DNA of 64,000 bases. It comes from Clostridium sp. DL-VIII (lineage in GTDB: Bacteria; Bacillota; Clostridia; Clostridiales; Clostridiaceae). Of the stretch, positions 54,355 to 61,284 are shown in pieces; the first letter of the stretch is position 1; each line of letters begins with the position of its first letter. The notes under the pieces were generated by a model that was not told where the DNA came from, made no database searches, and saw nothing but the letters and a program-made list of their open reading frames with translations. Both the position numbers and the translations under genes were made by a program. The stretch spans positions 4,289,779 through 4,353,778 of the forward strand of contig NZ_CM001240.1 of NCBI RefSeq assembly GCF_000230835.1. The letters run 5' to 3'.

Positions 54355-54389
54355 AGTCAATACTTTTAAGGTATTGGCTTTATTTTTTT
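54355..54389 (+). terminator. Terminator of the 6S RNA transcript
   Basis: AGTCAATAC (54355-54363) pairs with GTATTGGCT (54371-54379), one G-T pair, followed by TATTTTTTT. Confidence 0.85.
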
Positions 54390-54559
54390 GTTTAAATTGT
54401 TTGTTTTAATATAAGATACTTATAATTACATTAATTTTAAAATTATATTTTCTTATTAGCGAAATCCAACTTCTCTAAAATATACAACACATATTATAAA
54501 CTTTTTGTATCAAAATATTAAAAGCTAATAGATTTATTCATATAGAAATTAACTATGTT

Positions 54560-54600
54560 TAAGGCAAATGAACTTGTTATTTATTTGATTATACCCAAGT
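54560..54600. repeat. 40-bp copy of the TTAAGGCAC family upstream of the second GT1 gene
   Basis: TTAAGGCAAATGA is joined directly to ACTTGTTATTTATTTGATTA and CCCAA, that is, one outer end plus one arm. It ends just before the ribosome site of the glycosyltransferase gene and so is probably part of its leader. Confidence 0.7.
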
Positions 54601-54615
54601 GAAGGAGTGATAGAA

Positions 54616-55827
54616 GTGTCAAAAGCATTGTTTATAAATATATTAGGTCATGGACATATTAACCCAACCATAGGTATAGTAAAAGATTTAATTAATAGCG
54701 GAGAACATGTTACATATATAGCTGGTGAAGAATTTAGAGATAAAATTGAGAAAACAGGTGCTAAATTTATTGGTCATAGAAATTCATTTAATGTATCAAA
54801 TTTTATTAATTGTGGATTAGATTTAGAAAGCAATGAAGGCTTATTAAACGCTTTAAACACATTTAAAGAAATAGTTGAAGTTGTTTTTAATTCAAATGAA
54901 AAATATGATTATGTAATTTACGATTCGTCATTCATTTTAGGTAAGGAAATAGGAAAAGCACTAAAGATTCCTACCATTACTTCAACCACCACATTTGCAA
55001 TAAATAAAGAACTAATAGAAAATGTATTCAAATCACCACTTTCTGATGAACTTAAACGTAGATTTCAAGGTTTCAAACCCAAAATGAAAGAAATTTTAAA
55101 TAGCTCAACTTATAAAAACTTTATAAGTGAACTAAAGGAAAAATATAATATTAACTTCCCTGATTTCTCCAATAGATTCACCAAAAGAGGTATGATTAAC
55201 CTCGTATACACTTCTAGGTATTTTCAGCCTTATGGAGATAACTTTGATGAGAGTTATAAATTTATTGGTCCATCTATAATTAATAGGAACGAGGACATTA
55301 ATATCGACTTAAAAAATGACAATCAAAAGATTGTTTATATCTCCTTAGGAACAATATTCAATAATTCTATAGATTTTTACGAAAACTGCTTTAAAGCTTT
55401 TAGTAATATGGATGTCAAAGTTATTATGTCTGTGGGTAAAAATACTGATATTACTAGTTTAAGCGATATTCCATCAAACTTTATTGTCCGTAATTATGTA
55501 CCACAGCTTGAAATACTAAAACATTCTGATGTATTTATTACTCATGGGGGTATGAATAGTACAAATGAAGGTTTATATTACGATATCCCGCTTATTCTTA
55601 TTCCTCAATCTGTGGATCAGCCCTTTGTAGCTAATAGAGTTGCTGAACTTGGTGCTGGAATTGTTCTTGACAAAAATGAGATCACCCCAGAAATATTAAA
55701 TGATTCAGTAACTAAAGTTCTTTCTAATATGGATTTTAAAATAAACAGCAAAAAAATTGGTGAATCTTTAAGAGAAGGCGGAGGATATAAAAAAGGTGTT
55801 GATGAAATTCTAGCTTTAATAGATTAA
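54616..55827 (+). CDS. GT1 (macrolide-type) UDP-glycosyltransferase, second paralogue
   Basis: 403 aa from GTG 54616, with AAGGAG eight bases upstream; this gives VSKALFIN, aligned with MSKVLFLN of the paralogue at 49256. The same signatures are present: HGHINPTIGIVKDLI, FITHGGMNSTNEGLYYDIPL and PQSVDQPFVANRV. The two proteins are clearly recent paralogues, diverging mostly in the acceptor-binding middle (residues 60-210), so different acceptors are likely. A repeat copy directly in front may shape its expression. Confidence 0.92.
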   Translation: MSKALFINILGHGHINPTIGIVKDLINSGEHVTYIAGEEFRDKIEKTGAKFIGHRNSFNVSNFINCGLDLESNEGLLNALNTFKEIVEVVFNSNEKYDYVIYDSSFILGKEIGKALKIPTITSTTTFAINKELIENVFKSPLSDELKRRFQGFKPKMKEILNSSTYKNFISELKEKYNINFPDFSNRFTKRGMINLVYTSRYFQPYGDNFDESYKFIGPSIINRNEDINIDLKNDNQKIVYISLGTIFNNSIDFYENCFKAFSNMDVKVIMSVGKNTDITSLSDIPSNFIVRNYVPQLEILKHSDVFITHGGMNSTNEGLYYDIPLILIPQSVDQPFVANRVAELGAGIVLDKNEITPEILNDSVTKVLSNMDFKINSKKIGESLREGGGYKKGVDEILALID

Positions 55828-55923
55828 AAATCTACATGAGATTCTTTAACAATATATATATAAATCTACATGAAAAGTATTATGTAAAATTAATTTTCTT
55901 ATTTTCCCTTCTAACCATTAAAT

Positions 55924-55964
55924 AAAAAGCCAAATCTTAAAGATAAAACTTTGGCTTTTTATTT
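55924..55964 (+). terminator. Terminator after the second GT1 gene
   Basis: AAAAGCCAAA pairs with TTTGGCTTTT (55950-55959), followed by T-rich sequence. The rest of the gap to bioB (55965-56088) shows nothing else. Confidence 0.88.
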
Positions 55965-56088
55965 ATTCCTATCTAATACTGATTTAATGCATGTTAAAAT
56001 AAGTAATTAATGTCTTCCTCATACTCTATTTTTATCTAGACTATAACTGTGTATTTTGGCTAAATTCTAAAATACTATGCCCTTTAAA

Positions 56089-56142
56089 TCGTCAACTTTT
56101 ATTTTTAATAAGGTTGACAATATACCGTAATAATACTATACT
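56089..56142 (+). promoter_or_regulatory. bioB promoter with BirA operator
   Basis: GTCAAC (56091-56096) and GTTGAC (56113-56118) form a dyad with a 16-base spacer, the layout of BirA (biotin repressor) sites in Firmicutes. The right half overlaps the -35 box TTGACA (56114-56119), followed after 17 bases by the -10 TATACT (56137-56142). Biotin-loaded BirA would block bioB-bioY. Confidence 0.8.
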
Positions 56143-56185
56143 AATTTTAAATTTGTTTTGAAATGAAATTTGGGAGTGACTAGAT

Positions 56186-57142
56186 ATGAAAGAATTAACC
56201 GAAGAGATTATAAACGGCAGGCGCCTAAACAGAAGCGATGATTTAAAATTTTTACTAACTACAGATTTAGAAGAGCTATGCATGGGAGCTGATAAAATTC
56301 GTAAAAAATTATGTGGTGATAAAGTTGATCTTTGTACCATAATTAATGGGCGCAGCGGTGGATGCAGCGAAAACTGTAAATTTTGTGCTCAATCTGCTCA
56401 TCACAATACTGAAATTAAGGAGTATGGCTTTTTAGATCCAGACATAATACTAGAAGATTGTAAGAGAAATGAAGCAAATGGTGTTCATCGTTACTCTATA
56501 GTAACAGCAGGAAGAGCTTTAAATGGTGCAGATTTTGATAAAGCTGTACAAGCTTATAAAAGAATGAAAAGAGAATGTTCAATAAATTTATGTGCTTCAC
56601 ATGGATTTCTATCAGAAGAAGAATTTATTCGTTTAAAAGAAGCCGGAGTCACAATGTATCATTCAAACATTGAAACTTCAAAAAGAAACTTTCACAATAT
56701 TTGTACTACACATTCATATGAGGACAAGATAAGAGAAATTAAACTAGCTCAAAAAGCTGGATTTAAAGTTTGCTCTGGTGGAATAATAGGAATGGGTGAA
56801 ACTTGGGAAGACAGAATTGACATGGCAGTGAGCTTATACGAACTTAATGTTGTATCTATACCAATTAACGTATTAATGCCTATAAAAGGCACTCCTTTAG
56901 AAACTGTAAAAAGAATTTCTATAGAAGCTATTTTGCGTACAATAGCAATTTTTCGTTACTTAAATCCGACATCATATATTCGTATGGCTGCTGGAAGAAG
57001 CTATTTCAAAAATGGCGGCAAAAGAATTTTCTGTTCCGGTGCTAATGCAACAATTACTGGAGATATGTTAACTACAGTAGGAAATAATACATACCAAGAT
57101 AAAATTATGCTAACAAACCTTGGCTTTAACATTGAAAAATAA
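56186..57142 (+). CDS. bioB: Biotin synthase
   Basis: 318 aa radical-SAM enzyme that inserts sulfur into dethiobiotin. The SAM-cluster motif is CSENCKFCAQSAHH near residue 59; conserved YHSNIETSKRNF, GIIGMGETWEDRI, NVLMPIKGTPLE and RMAAGRSYF follow. ATG 56186 follows TTTGGGAGTG. Forms an operon with bioY under a BirA-type operator. No bioA, bioD or bioF lies here, so the cell probably imports biotin or desthiobiotin and completes it with BioB. Confidence 0.97.
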   Translation: MKELTEEIINGRRLNRSDDLKFLLTTDLEELCMGADKIRKKLCGDKVDLCTIINGRSGGCSENCKFCAQSAHHNTEIKEYGFLDPDIILEDCKRNEANGVHRYSIVTAGRALNGADFDKAVQAYKRMKRECSINLCASHGFLSEEEFIRLKEAGVTMYHSNIETSKRNFHNICTTHSYEDKIREIKLAQKAGFKVCSGGIIGMGETWEDRIDMAVSLYELNVVSIPINVLMPIKGTPLETVKRISIEAILRTIAIFRYLNPTSYIRMAAGRSYFKNGGKRIFCSGANATITGDMLTTVGNNTYQDKIMLTNLGFNIEK

Positions 57143-57180
57143 AATAACATTTAATACAAAATTATAAGGAGACTGAAATT

Positions 57181-57732
57181 ATGGAAAATACTAATAAAAT
57201 GAGCACTCGTCAATTGACTTTAATTGCTGTAATGACAGCTGTTACTTGCGTCTTAGGACCTTTTTCACTACCAATTGGACTAGTACCAATTTCATTGACT
57301 AATTTGGTAATTTATATTGCAATATATTCATTAGGGCAAAAAAAGGGAACTATTAGCTACATAGTTTATCTTTTAATAGGTGTTATAGGGCTTCCAGTAT
57401 TTTCAGGATTTTCTGGCGGATTTGCTAAGCTAGCTGGACCAACAGGTGGTTATTTGATCGGATTTATTTTTATGGCATTTATAAGCGGCTTATTTATTGA
57501 TAGATTTTCAGGTAAAATCTATATGTGCTTTATAGGAATGACATTAGGTACCATAGTTACATACTTATTTGGTACTACCTGGCTAGCATATGTTGCAAAG
57601 ATTCCTTTTAATGCAGCTTTCTCTGCTGGTGTTATCCCTTTTATTCCTGGAGATATAATAAAAATATTACTCTCTTCCTTGATAGGGCCTCAAATTAGAA
57701 AAAGACTAATAAACGCTGGCTTATATGATTAA
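57181..57732 (+). CDS. bioY: Biotin ECF transporter S component BioY
   Basis: 183 aa with six hydrophobic segments. BioY signatures: ITAVTCVLGPFSLPIGLVPI, ISLTNLVIYIAIYSLG, FSGFSGGFAKLAGPTGGYLI and GTTWLAYVAKIPF. It captures biotin for the ECF module. ATG 57181 follows AAGGAGACTG and lies 38 bases after bioB; a strong terminator follows. Confidence 0.96.
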   Translation: MENTNKMSTRQLTLIAVMTAVTCVLGPFSLPIGLVPISLTNLVIYIAIYSLGQKKGTISYIVYLLIGVIGLPVFSGFSGGFAKLAGPTGGYLIGFIFMAFISGLFIDRFSGKIYMCFIGMTLGTIVTYLFGTTWLAYVAKIPFNAAFSAGVIPFIPGDIIKILLSSLIGPQIRKRLINAGLYD

Positions 57733-57758
57733 TATTAAATAAATTCTATTACTAAAAT

Positions 57759-57798
57759 AAAGATAGACTCTCACAAAATACTCAGTCTATCTTTATTT
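57759..57798. terminator. Terminator of the bio operon
   Basis: AAAGATAGACT (57759-57769) pairs perfectly with AGTCTATCTTT (57784-57794), T-rich beyond. It may also serve the convergent gene at 57835. Confidence 0.9.
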
Positions 57799-57834
57799 CA
57801 TTAACATATAAAATTAAACACACTTCTTTTCTTG

Positions 57835-58149
57835 TTAGCTTTTAAATGCTTTCTTATAATTTTCTAATACTATTTTAATATAATATTCTATGGCATTTCC
57901 TAATTCACTAAAATCTTTGTATTTATCCAAATAATAACACCTATACATTCTATTTATAGTATAATTTATACTGCAGCTATTAAAGCCGCTCTCATCAATA
58001 TATTCCTGAAAATGGATACTTTTTCGATTTAAATTTATACGAACTTCTATTTCAAAATCTGGTGCTATAACTATCTTATTATTTGAATATAACAATTTAT
58101 TTTCATTACATAAAACTTGAATGTGCTGAATTATTATTTCTTCATCCAT
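57835..58149 (-). CDS. 104-aa protein of unknown function
   Basis: ATG 58149 behind GGAGGT. Mixed alpha/beta composition (NNKIVIAPDFEIEVRINLNR, then MYRCYYLDKYKDF), without membrane segment or signal. No family recognised. It is divergent from a small ORF at 58454, with a large palindrome between. Confidence 0.6.
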   Translation of the reverse strand: MDEEIIIQHIQVLCNENKLLYSNNKIVIAPDFEIEVRINLNRKSIHFQEYIDESGFNSCSINYTINRMYRCYYLDKYKDFSELGNAIEYYIKIVLENYKKAFKS

Positions 58150-58250
58150 AATTCTACCTCCAAATATTACTTAAGCATATCTTATGTACATTCATTAATT
58201 ATTATACTTTTTTATATTTCAGCGAATTTTTTTACTTAGTAAAATACAAT

Positions 58251-58294
58251 TTTACCATATTGTTGTAACATAACTGTAACAATAACATGGTAAA
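58251..58294. promoter_or_regulatory. 44-bp imperfect palindrome in a divergent region
   Basis: TTTACCATATTGTTGTAACA (58251-58270) is inverted as TGTAACAATAACATGGTAAA (58275-58294), 16 of 20 positions. No T-run follows, and it lies between divergent small genes, so an operator is more likely than a terminator. Confidence 0.45.
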
Positions 58295-58453
58295 CTTACA
58301 TAATTAGTAAGAGGTATTTACTATACATATTATTATATTCCAGCATAAAATTGTAAATACATGTCATAATTTGCATTATAGTTTATTTTGAAAAAATCGT
58401 TTCATGTAGTTTATAATAACTATATGTATAAATTAGTAAAAAGAGGTGTTATT

Positions 58454-58654
58454 ATGATTAAGTTAAAATTGTTTCAGTTAAAATTTAGAATATTTTTAAG
58501 AAAATCTATTCTAAATAAAATGTTAAATTTTCTTTTACCTAATAATAAATTTGTTATTATTATTTCTCAAAACTTAGACAAGCACATTGTTATATATCAT
58601 AAGATAATGCATGAAGTTTATCATTCAAAACTTCCAAAAGCTAATTTTAACTAA
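58454..58654 (+). CDS. 66-aa basic protein of unknown function
   Basis: ATG 58454 follows AAAGAGGTG; a longer frame back to 58388 lacks a ribosome site. Highly basic and hydrophobic (MIKLKLFQLKFRIFLRKSIL), then NNKFVIIISQNLDKHIVIYH. No recognised family. It could be a small regulatory or membrane-associated protein. Confidence 0.5.
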   Translation: MIKLKLFQLKFRIFLRKSILNKMLNFLLPNNKFVIIISQNLDKHIVIYHKIMHEVYHSKLPKANFN

Positions 58655-59121
58655 CTTTTAGAATAACTACTTTACTTTAACTAGCATTGGCTTTATTTAC
58701 GTCTCTATTTATATAGCAGTCTAAAAGCATTTTTAACACTACGATAAAAAGTAGTAGACATCTTTTACATTCTTATTTTTAATATGGTCCTATCTAATTC
58801 TTTTATATTTAATAATCTCTTTTTTAAATACGGAGATATACCTACATATCTTTCTTTAGGGTGCTTATCATGTATCAACACATTCTATTTTCTTATATAT
58901 AAGATTCTTTAATTCTGCATATTTCTATATTTTTTACTCTTGTATTAAACAACATAGAAATTTTATATCTTATAAATGAATGTTATAAAAAATACAGCGT
59001 TTAAGAACTATTTATATATCAAACTCACTCTATTTTTTTCTTATTTGTATGTTATCATCATACAATGTTTTATTATATTGTAGAGCATATTAATTCATAT
59101 ATTTCAATATAAAATTTAAAC
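58655..59121. other. Gene-poor stretch
   Basis: On the minus strand a possible GTG-started frame at 58881-58765 encodes HDKHPKERYVGISPYLKKRL and a short tail, 38 aa, without a good ribosome site; it could be a fragment. Otherwise nothing was seen. Confidence 0.3.
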
Positions 59122-59166
59122 AAAAAATAAGAGCAATAAAGATTCCTCTCTACTACTCTTATTTTG
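59122..59166. terminator. Hairpin terminator
   Basis: AAAATAAGAG (59124-59133) pairs with CTCTTATTTT (59156-59165), with A-rich and T-rich outer flanks. It could end transcripts from either side. Confidence 0.6.
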
Positions 59167-59289
59167 TAAATATAGATGTTTTCTAATAGACTTGGGAATA
59201 TCTATTAGTATTATTATGTTTGTTTATATAATAACACATTATTACTAAATATTCAATATATACTAATAATAATTATTATTTTAAAAGAT

Positions 59290-59320
59290 AAAAAGAGCCC
59301 GGCAAAGCTTACACTCTTTT
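59290..59320 (-). terminator. Terminator after the receiver-domain gene
   Basis: AAAAGAG (59291-59297) pairs with CTCTTTT (59314-59320) around a GC-rich loop (CCCGGCAAAGC). On the minus strand TTTTTATC follows. Confidence 0.7.
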
Positions 59321-59361
59321 ATAACTAAGTTCTTCAATATGCTTATATTCATAATTATATA

Positions 59362-59745
59362 TTATTCTGAAAGTATTTTATTTACTAGTTTAGTTAGCTC
59401 ATCAATAATCATGTCTTTTTTTATAAAATAAGTAGCACCTAATGCTTCGCAAACACGTAATTCATTAGAAAAATTATTCTCCCCACCATCTGAAAGGACA
59501 ATTACTTTTATGTCTTTATTTTCTTCTCTTAGTTCTACTACAAGTTCCAATCCAGTTTTTTTTGGCATATATATATCCGTAATCACCAAATCAATGTTAC
59601 CTAATTTTTTATATATCTCAGTGCCTTCTTCGCCATCGCAGGTTTCATATACATTATAATTTGCCTTTTCTAAAATAAGCCTTATAAACTTTCTAACACT
59701 TGAATTATCCTCAACTACTAATATATTTTTTTGCTTTTCATTCAT
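59362..59745 (-). CDS. Stand-alone response-regulator receiver protein (CheY-like)
   Basis: 127 aa from ATG 59745 (AGAGG nine bases upstream; the frame extends to a TTG at 59754). Receiver fold: acidic pair in LVVEDN, phospho-acceptor Asp in VITDIYMPKKTG, switch Ser in VLSDGG and Lys in YFIKKD. No output domain, and no kinase gene beside it. It may be a phosphorelay intermediate (Spo0F-like) or a CheY; the position does not tell. Confidence 0.9.
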   Translation of the reverse strand: MNEKQKNILVVEDNSSVRKFIRLILEKANYNVYETCDGEEGTEIYKKLGNIDLVITDIYMPKKTGLELVVELREENKDIKVIVLSDGGENNFSNELRVCEALGATYFIKKDMIIDELTKLVNKILSE

Positions 59746-60093
59746 ATTTTTCAACCTCTCTTTTTCATTTTATAATATAAATTCCATACTAAATCTAATA
59801 CTTAATTTTCTAATATTAATACCATTTTCATAATATGAACAAAAAAAAACAACTTAAACTAATCAAAAAATATTAGCTTAAATTGGTCGGTTGCACTATT
59901 AACTCCAAATTCTCAAAGTGCCCATATAGAGAGAATTTTTCACCGTTTCCACATTTTTTATATTTTTGTATAATTTTATATCTTTGTATGTATATATTAT
60001 TACATTAATGCAAAAAAATCAATAAATTTAAAATTATTGATTATGAAAAATAAAAGCAGACTAAACATTTTTATCCGAATCTACCTTATATGG

Positions 60094-60320
60094 CTATTTG
60101 TGCAACTTAATCGAATCAGTAGAATTTGAAATTTCTTCAGCACTATCATTTGTACTAGCTGTTAGTTAAAGACTTGTATGCAATTCTTGTATATCCAGTT
60201 TGCATACACAATAAACATGTATAATTACCGTAGTGTACCGCAAAAATAATATATGTGTCGCCTACAGCATTTCCGGAATTATTTACTATTAATGCTTTAG
60301 GCAATTTTCCACTGTTCAAT
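60094..60320 (-). pseudogene. Decayed gene fragment
   Basis: One frame reads KALIVNNSGNAVGDTYIIF, then AVHYGNYTCLLCMQTGYTRI, and stops at TAG 60155. Another frame continues STNDSAEEISNSTDSIKLHK to TAG at 60094. There is no start or ribosome site. The composition is that of an exported protein. Family not recognised. The rest of 59755-60383 holds nothing else. Confidence 0.4.
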
Positions 60321-60382
60321 TTGTTTACTCAATTGCTTATTACGTCTTATATTGTAGGATAACCATTTTGGGTTAATTGTTA

Positions 60383-60425
60383 TAAAAAATAAGACTAAGA
60401 AATTTTTATAGTTCCTTAGTCTATT
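60383..60425 (-). terminator. Terminator after the 31-aa peptide gene
   Basis: AATAAGACTAAG (60388-60399) pairs with CTTAGTCTATT (60415-60425). On the minus strand a run of six T follows. Confidence 0.8.
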
Positions 60426-60445
60426 ATCAATAATAATATTTATAT

Positions 60446-60541
60446 TTAACTGTATACAAACAAACCCGCTATATACCCTAATAACCCCGAACATAATATT
60501 GCCAATATTTTAAATATTGGAATTTGATTTTTTATTTCCAT
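60446..60541 (-). CDS. 31-aa single-helix membrane peptide
   Basis: ATG 60541 follows AGAGGATTAAG. The peptide has a charged start MEIKNQIPIFK, then one membrane helix (ILAILCSGLLGYIAGLFVY) and ends in S. A terminator follows at once, so the unit looks like a real small gene. Such peptides can be type I toxins or regulators of membrane proteins. No antisense RNA promoter was recognised. Confidence 0.5.
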   Translation of the reverse strand: MEIKNQIPIFKILAILCSGLLGYIAGLFVYS

Positions 60542-60676
60542 AAACTTAATCCTCTGTCTTTCAAAATCTTGTATTTTAATAATTTAATTATAGCATGTAC
60601 AATTGTTATTATCTACCGAGTGGCTCGTTCTATCTTTTATTTATATTTATTTATAATTTATATTGATTTAATATAT

Positions 60677-60710
60677 TTGACATAATCCTGTCACAAACCA
60701 GTAATATAAT
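60677..60710 (+). promoter_or_regulatory. Promoter/operator of tandem unit A
   Basis: TTGACA (60677-60682) and TATAAT (60705-60710) are 22 bases apart. TGACA-N6-TGTCA (60678-60693) is a dyad conserved at the same place in unit B, 180 bases on. The long spacing suggests a regulator bound to the dyad helps or blocks polymerase. Confidence 0.6.
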
Positions 60711-60716
60711 AAAACT

Positions 60717-60814
60717 ATGATGATAGTTAAAGCATTATTATTTCCCCTAAAATAATAATAATAATATATATAACACAGTATTCAGGATAACTATTAAATG
60801 GTTATCCTTTTTAT
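60717..60814 (+). ncRNA. Candidate small RNA A
   Basis: About 98 nt from the predicted start to a terminator (AGGATAAC 60784-60791 / GTTATCCT 60801-60808, then T-run). It shares with candidate B the promoter dyad and the segment TTAAAGCATTATTATTT, followed by the C-rich CCCCT. C-rich single-stranded motifs are typical of Gram-positive trans-acting RNAs such as RsaE/RoxS that pair with ribosome sites. A 12-codon frame (MMIVKALLFPLK) is the alternative reading but has no ribosome site. Confidence 0.55.
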
Positions 60815-60856
60815 TTTGTATTTAATTTACTAATAGTTTATATTGAGTTAATATAA

Positions 60857-60890
60857 TTGACATAATACTGTCACAATAATCTTATATACT
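60857..60890 (+). promoter_or_regulatory. Promoter/operator of tandem unit B
   Basis: TTGACA (60857-60862) and TATACT (60885-60890), again 22 bases apart, with TGACA-N6-TGTCA at 60858-60873. The surrounding ~90 bases align with unit A at a period of exactly 180. Confidence 0.6.
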
Positions 60891-60896
60891 TAAAAC

Positions 60897-60977
60897 ATAA
60901 AGTAATTAAAGCATTATTATTTACCCTTATCAAATAAAAAGAATGACTTATTCCCCTAAATAAGTCATTCTTTTTTT
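60897..60977 (+). ncRNA. Candidate small RNA B
   Basis: About 80 nt. It repeats the TTAAAGCATTATTATTTACCC segment of unit A and ends in a perfect 13-bp terminator (AAAGAATGACTTA 60938-60950 / TAAGTCATTCTTT 60961-60973) whose loop TTCCCCTAAA exposes the C-rich motif. No ATG-started frame exists in B, which favours an RNA role for both units. The hairpin can also end the leftward integrase fragment. Confidence 0.6.
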
Positions 60978-60993
60978 ATTTATTCTTTTACAA

Positions 60994-61200
60994 CTAAAAT
61001 ATTTTCATTATTATTAAAGTTAATTCCTCTAATTGTGTTATTGTATATTTTTCTTTTATGACATAAAAAAATAAATTCATATCGGATATATAAGAATTAA
61101 TAGTTTTATTACTATAATTTTTTAATTTCAATTCATAAATAAATTCAATAAATTCATTTAAAATATCTTTAAATAACAAAAAACACCTTCTCCATTTCAA
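60994..61200 (-). pseudogene. N-terminal fragment of a tyrosine recombinase
   Basis: 68 codons. LKNYSNKTINSYISDMNLFF and YTITQLEEL match the SAM-like DNA-binding N terminus of XerC/D-type integrases. The frame stops before the catalytic domain, and no catalytic Arg or Tyr region follows. Initiation may be TTG 61179 behind GGAGAAGGTG. It is a relic of a mobile element or a stand-alone SAM-like fragment. Confidence 0.6.
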
Positions 61201-61284
61201 AAAATAGAGTCAGTGTTTTTATAATGTATGTTATCACAAAGCATTAATATATAAATTTCAAAAGTAGTTTATTTAAACCCAGTG

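Noticed and set aside
60297..60494. 65-codon minus-strand ORF ending KQLSKQIEQWKIA
   Set aside because: It crosses the terminator of the 31-aa gene, lacks a ribosome site and overlaps two better-supported frames.
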